This document shows positions 7,274 through 8,455 of a stretch of DNA of 8,455 bases, piece by piece; the first letter of the stretch is position 1; each line of letters opens with the position of its first letter. Made by a program: the position numbers and the translations under genes. The DNA lies in assembly GCF_025362455.1 (NCBI RefSeq), contig NZ_JANYGJ010000257.1, positions 1-8,455 on the forward strand, given 5' to 3'. The notes under the pieces are model-generated. The model worked only from the letters and a program-made list of their open reading frames with translations, had not been told where the DNA came from and made no database searches. This DNA comes from Deinococcus sp. (GTDB lineage Bacteria > Deinococcota > Deinococci > Deinococcales > Deinococcaceae).

Positions 7274-7546
7274 GTGGTCGGCCCACATTTGTTCAGTGCC
7301 CGCTTGAATTGGCGCAGTTTGATCGCACAATTTCGATCAGCTTGCATGCACTGGCTGACGCGGCCCTGATAAAGGGGGCTATTCAGTCAGAAATGAAGGA
7401 ATTACAGGCGCAGCACTGTGCGGCTATTTCGAGATGTGACAGGGTTCGACGCGCCGTTTCGCTGCAAAGTTGTTGACCTTCAGGGCAGGATTAATGAGTG
7501 CGCGGCGTGATTTATGGGAATATCATGAGAGCAGCAGAGGTTCGTC
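7274..7546. other. Gene-poor, less GC-rich stretch
   Basis: No convincing gene is present on either strand. Short frames, such as a 27-codon one from 7393 on plus, lack ribosome sites and recognisable products. Base composition is visibly less GC-rich than in neighbouring genes. The only structured site I see is the inverted repeat at 7320-7339. A small RNA or upstream regulatory DNA for the 89-aa gene is possible but unsupported. Confidence 0.5.
7320..7339. promoter_or_regulatory. Operator-like inverted repeat TGATCG-N8-CGATCA
   Basis: A perfect 6-bp inverted repeat (7320-7325 and 7334-7339) flanks an AT-rich 8-bp centre (cacaattt). The dyad geometry is that of a dimeric helix-turn-helix repressor site. 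It lies about 47 bp upstream of the -35 box of the 89-aa gene. No regulator is encoded nearby. Confidence 0.35.
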
Positions 7547-7673
7547 TAGAGCAGTACTCCGAATTACGCCACGGAGAAAACAGCCTCCCCGCGCCTCCAT
7601 TCTGCGTCCTGCTCAGTCAAAACTACTCGCTCCGCTCGGTCATAAAAAGACCCTTTTTATGACATCTGCTCTA
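7547..7673. mobile_element. 127-bp MITE-like element with TA-flanked terminal inverted repeats
   Basis: TAGAGCAG (7547-7554) and its exact reverse complement CTGCTCTA (7666-7673) bound a non-coding stretch. The outermost TA on each side may be the 2-bp target duplication typical of IS630/Tc1-mariner-type insertions, which would leave GAGCAG...CTGCTC as the inverted repeat. Inside are a long perfect hairpin at one end (7639-7663), a third CTGCTC (7609-7614) and a CTCGCTCCGCTCGG block. No transposase is encoded, so any mobility would depend on an enzyme acting in trans. Another GAGCAG at 7529-7534 makes the left boundary uncertain. The family is not identified; the assignment rests on structure alone. 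Confidence 0.5.
7639..7663 (-). terminator. 11-bp perfect hairpin after the RNase H-like gene
   Basis: GTCATAAAAAG (7639-7649) and CTTTTTATGAC (7653-7663) form an 11-bp stem with a 3-nt loop, starting 7 nt after the TAG stop on minus. The stem is AT-rich and no U-run follows it, so it is an atypical terminator. It is also an internal part of the MITE-like element and may have come with it. Confidence 0.4.
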
Positions 7674-8429
7674 AGCGTGGCCTTCCAGCCGCTCGAAGAT
7701 CACCTGAATCTCGCGGGTTCCGGCCTGGGCTTTCGCGCTCTGCACCGCGTCCTGGGCGGCGCCGGGCAGGGCACGGTGGGGTTTCTCCCACAGGGCGGCG
7801 GCCAGGCGCGAGGCGTGGGTCACCACCAGCGTCTCGCCGGGCCGGGCCAGGCCCACCGCCGTAATCAGGGCACGGACGCTGCGGGCCAGCGGGTCGCCGA
7901 CGGTTTGCGGCACCTGGGCGCTGATGCGCTCACCGGCCCGGCGCAGCGTCACCACCGCCGAGTCGCGCCAGGGCGCGTGGGTCAGGTTGACCTCGGCGTG
8001 GTGGCCCTGCGGCAAGACGGTAGAGCGCTCCAGCCGGGCGTCGTTGGCTAGGGTGTGCGCGAGCTGCATGTGCCGCCGCTCGCGCCTGGCCCGTTCCAGA
8101 CGCAGCTCGATGCCCTGGGCCTCGGCTTCCTCGCGCACCCGCACGGCCTCCTGGTGCTGGGCGGCGCTGCGGCTGCCGTGCCGGATGGCCGACATGACGT
8201 TCAGGTTGTCGGTATGCACCGTCAGCGGCTGGCCCGGCGGCGCGTGCCTGAGCGCCTCGACCACTGCCCTGAGTTCGGTGGCGTTGTTGTCGCTGATCTC
8301 CAGGCGCCCGTAGAGGTACTGCGGCTCCTGATCCGGCACCAGCAGCACGATGCCGAAGCCCCCGCGCCCGGCGCCGCCCGTACCGAGCAGGTCCTCGTCA
8401 TAACTGCCGTCCACGAATGCGTGATTCAC
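7671..8429 (-). CDS. RNase HI-like protein with a second, degenerate RNase H-like half
   Basis: Residues 1-135 form an RNase HI fold of the RVT_3 type: FVDGSYD with Asp7, NNATELRAVVEAL with Glu52, VHTDN with Asp74, and a final helix MQLAHTLANDA (121-131). In that helix the fourth catalytic Asp is replaced by His (His125), a substitution I recall from RVT_3-type proteins. If active, it would cut RNA in RNA-DNA hybrids. Residues about 155-252 look like a second, diverged copy: RPGETLVVTHASRLAAAL (196-213) parallels PPGQPLTVHTDNLNVMSAI (64-82), and TREIQVIFERLEGHA (238-252) parallels the strand before the usual GHA-N-D-LA helix. The acidic residues are absent and the protein stops where that last helix should begin. 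The start is a GTG at 8429. The stop TAG is formed by the end of the MITE-like element. Confidence 0.82.
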   Translation of the reverse strand: MNHAFVDGSYDEDLLGTGGAGRGGFGIVLLVPDQEPQYLYGRLEISDNNATELRAVVEALRHAPPGQPLTVHTDNLNVMSAIRHGSRSAAQHQEAVRVREEAEAQGIELRLERARRERRHMQLAHTLANDARLERSTVLPQGHHAEVNLTHAPWRDSAVVTLRRAGERISAQVPQTVGDPLARSVRALITAVGLARPGETLVVTHASRLAAALWEKPHRALPGAAQDAVQSAKAQAGTREIQVIFERLEGHA

Positions 8430-8438
8430 TGTGCATCC

Positions 8439-8444
8439 AGGGTA
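8439..8444 (-). promoter_or_regulatory. Candidate -10 box of the RNase H-like gene
   Basis: TACCCT on minus ends 9 nt before the GTG start at 8429, close to the spacing seen at the leaderless genes here. The -35 region lies outside the window. GGA (8436-8438) six nt before the GTG is a weak alternative ribosome signal. Confidence 0.3.
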
Positions 8445-8455
8445 CGGCGCCGAGC

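Noticed and set aside
6004..7347. Minus-strand 447-codon frame across lysS and beyond
   Set aside because: Mostly antisense to lysS; it also crosses the terminator and overlaps the 89-aa gene, with no recognisable domain.
7393..7476. 27-codon plus-strand frame in the gene-poor stretch
   Set aside because: No Shine-Dalgarno, no -10 box at leaderless spacing and no recognisable product.
7653..7673. Possible radiation/desiccation response motif (TTATGACAT stretch)
   Set aside because: It matches only one half of the 17-bp palindromic consensus, lies after a gene rather than before one, and is explained by the 11-bp hairpin.
7470..8051. Plus-strand 193-codon frame crossing the MITE-like element into the RNase H gene
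   Set aside because: Antisense to the RNase H-like gene for most of its length; no ribosome site or domain.

Overview
The window is high-GC bacterial DNA and most likely comes from a Deinococcus chromosome. Three things point there: a homocitrate synthase of the alpha-aminoadipate lysine pathway (typical of Deinococcus-Thermus), several genes whose start codon sits 6-7 nt behind a TANNNT -10 box with no usable Shine-Dalgarno (the leaderless style common in Deinococcus), and non-coding repeats between genes. This is inference from gene content and signals; no database was searched.

Layout, left to right. A 5' portion of a PhzF-fold gene runs off the left edge on the minus strand (1-671). It is followed, also on minus, by homocitrate synthase (794-1990), NAD-type malic enzyme (2251-4008) and a KirBac-type inward-rectifier potassium channel (4102-5160). 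A 150-bp divergent promoter region separates the channel from lysyl-tRNA synthetase on plus (5311-6876), which ends in a clear intrinsic terminator (6896-6930). A convergent 89-codon gene of unknown function follows on minus (6954-7223). Next is a gene-poor stretch of about 320 bp, then a 127-bp element with terminal inverted repeats (7547-7673) that looks like a MITE. The last gene, an RNase HI-like protein on minus (7671-8429), takes its stop codon from the end of that element.

How the genes fit together. Homocitrate synthase makes the first committed intermediate of lysine synthesis, and lysyl-tRNA synthetase uses the lysine. They are 3.3 kb apart, on opposite strands and under separate promoters, so this is proximity rather than an operon. 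Malic enzyme (malate to pyruvate) and the K+ channel are housekeeping or physiology genes with no evident link. Most genes seem to be transcribed singly; only the PhzF-like gene, which lacks a visible promoter, might depend on read-through from homocitrate synthase.

I do not see a complete new multi-gene system. The observations most worth following are: (i) the MITE-like element whose terminal TA lies in the stop codon of the RNase H-like gene; (ii) the tandem, partly degenerate RNase H duplication in that protein; (iii) a PhzF-like protein that has lost the expected catalytic Glu and His; (iv) a 15-bp minisatellite expanding a Pro-Glu-x-Gln-Thr insert inside the channel's cytoplasmic domain; (v) related heptad repeats just downstream of two minus-strand genes; and (vi) the leaderless start architecture, which moves three start codons away from the longest reading frame.
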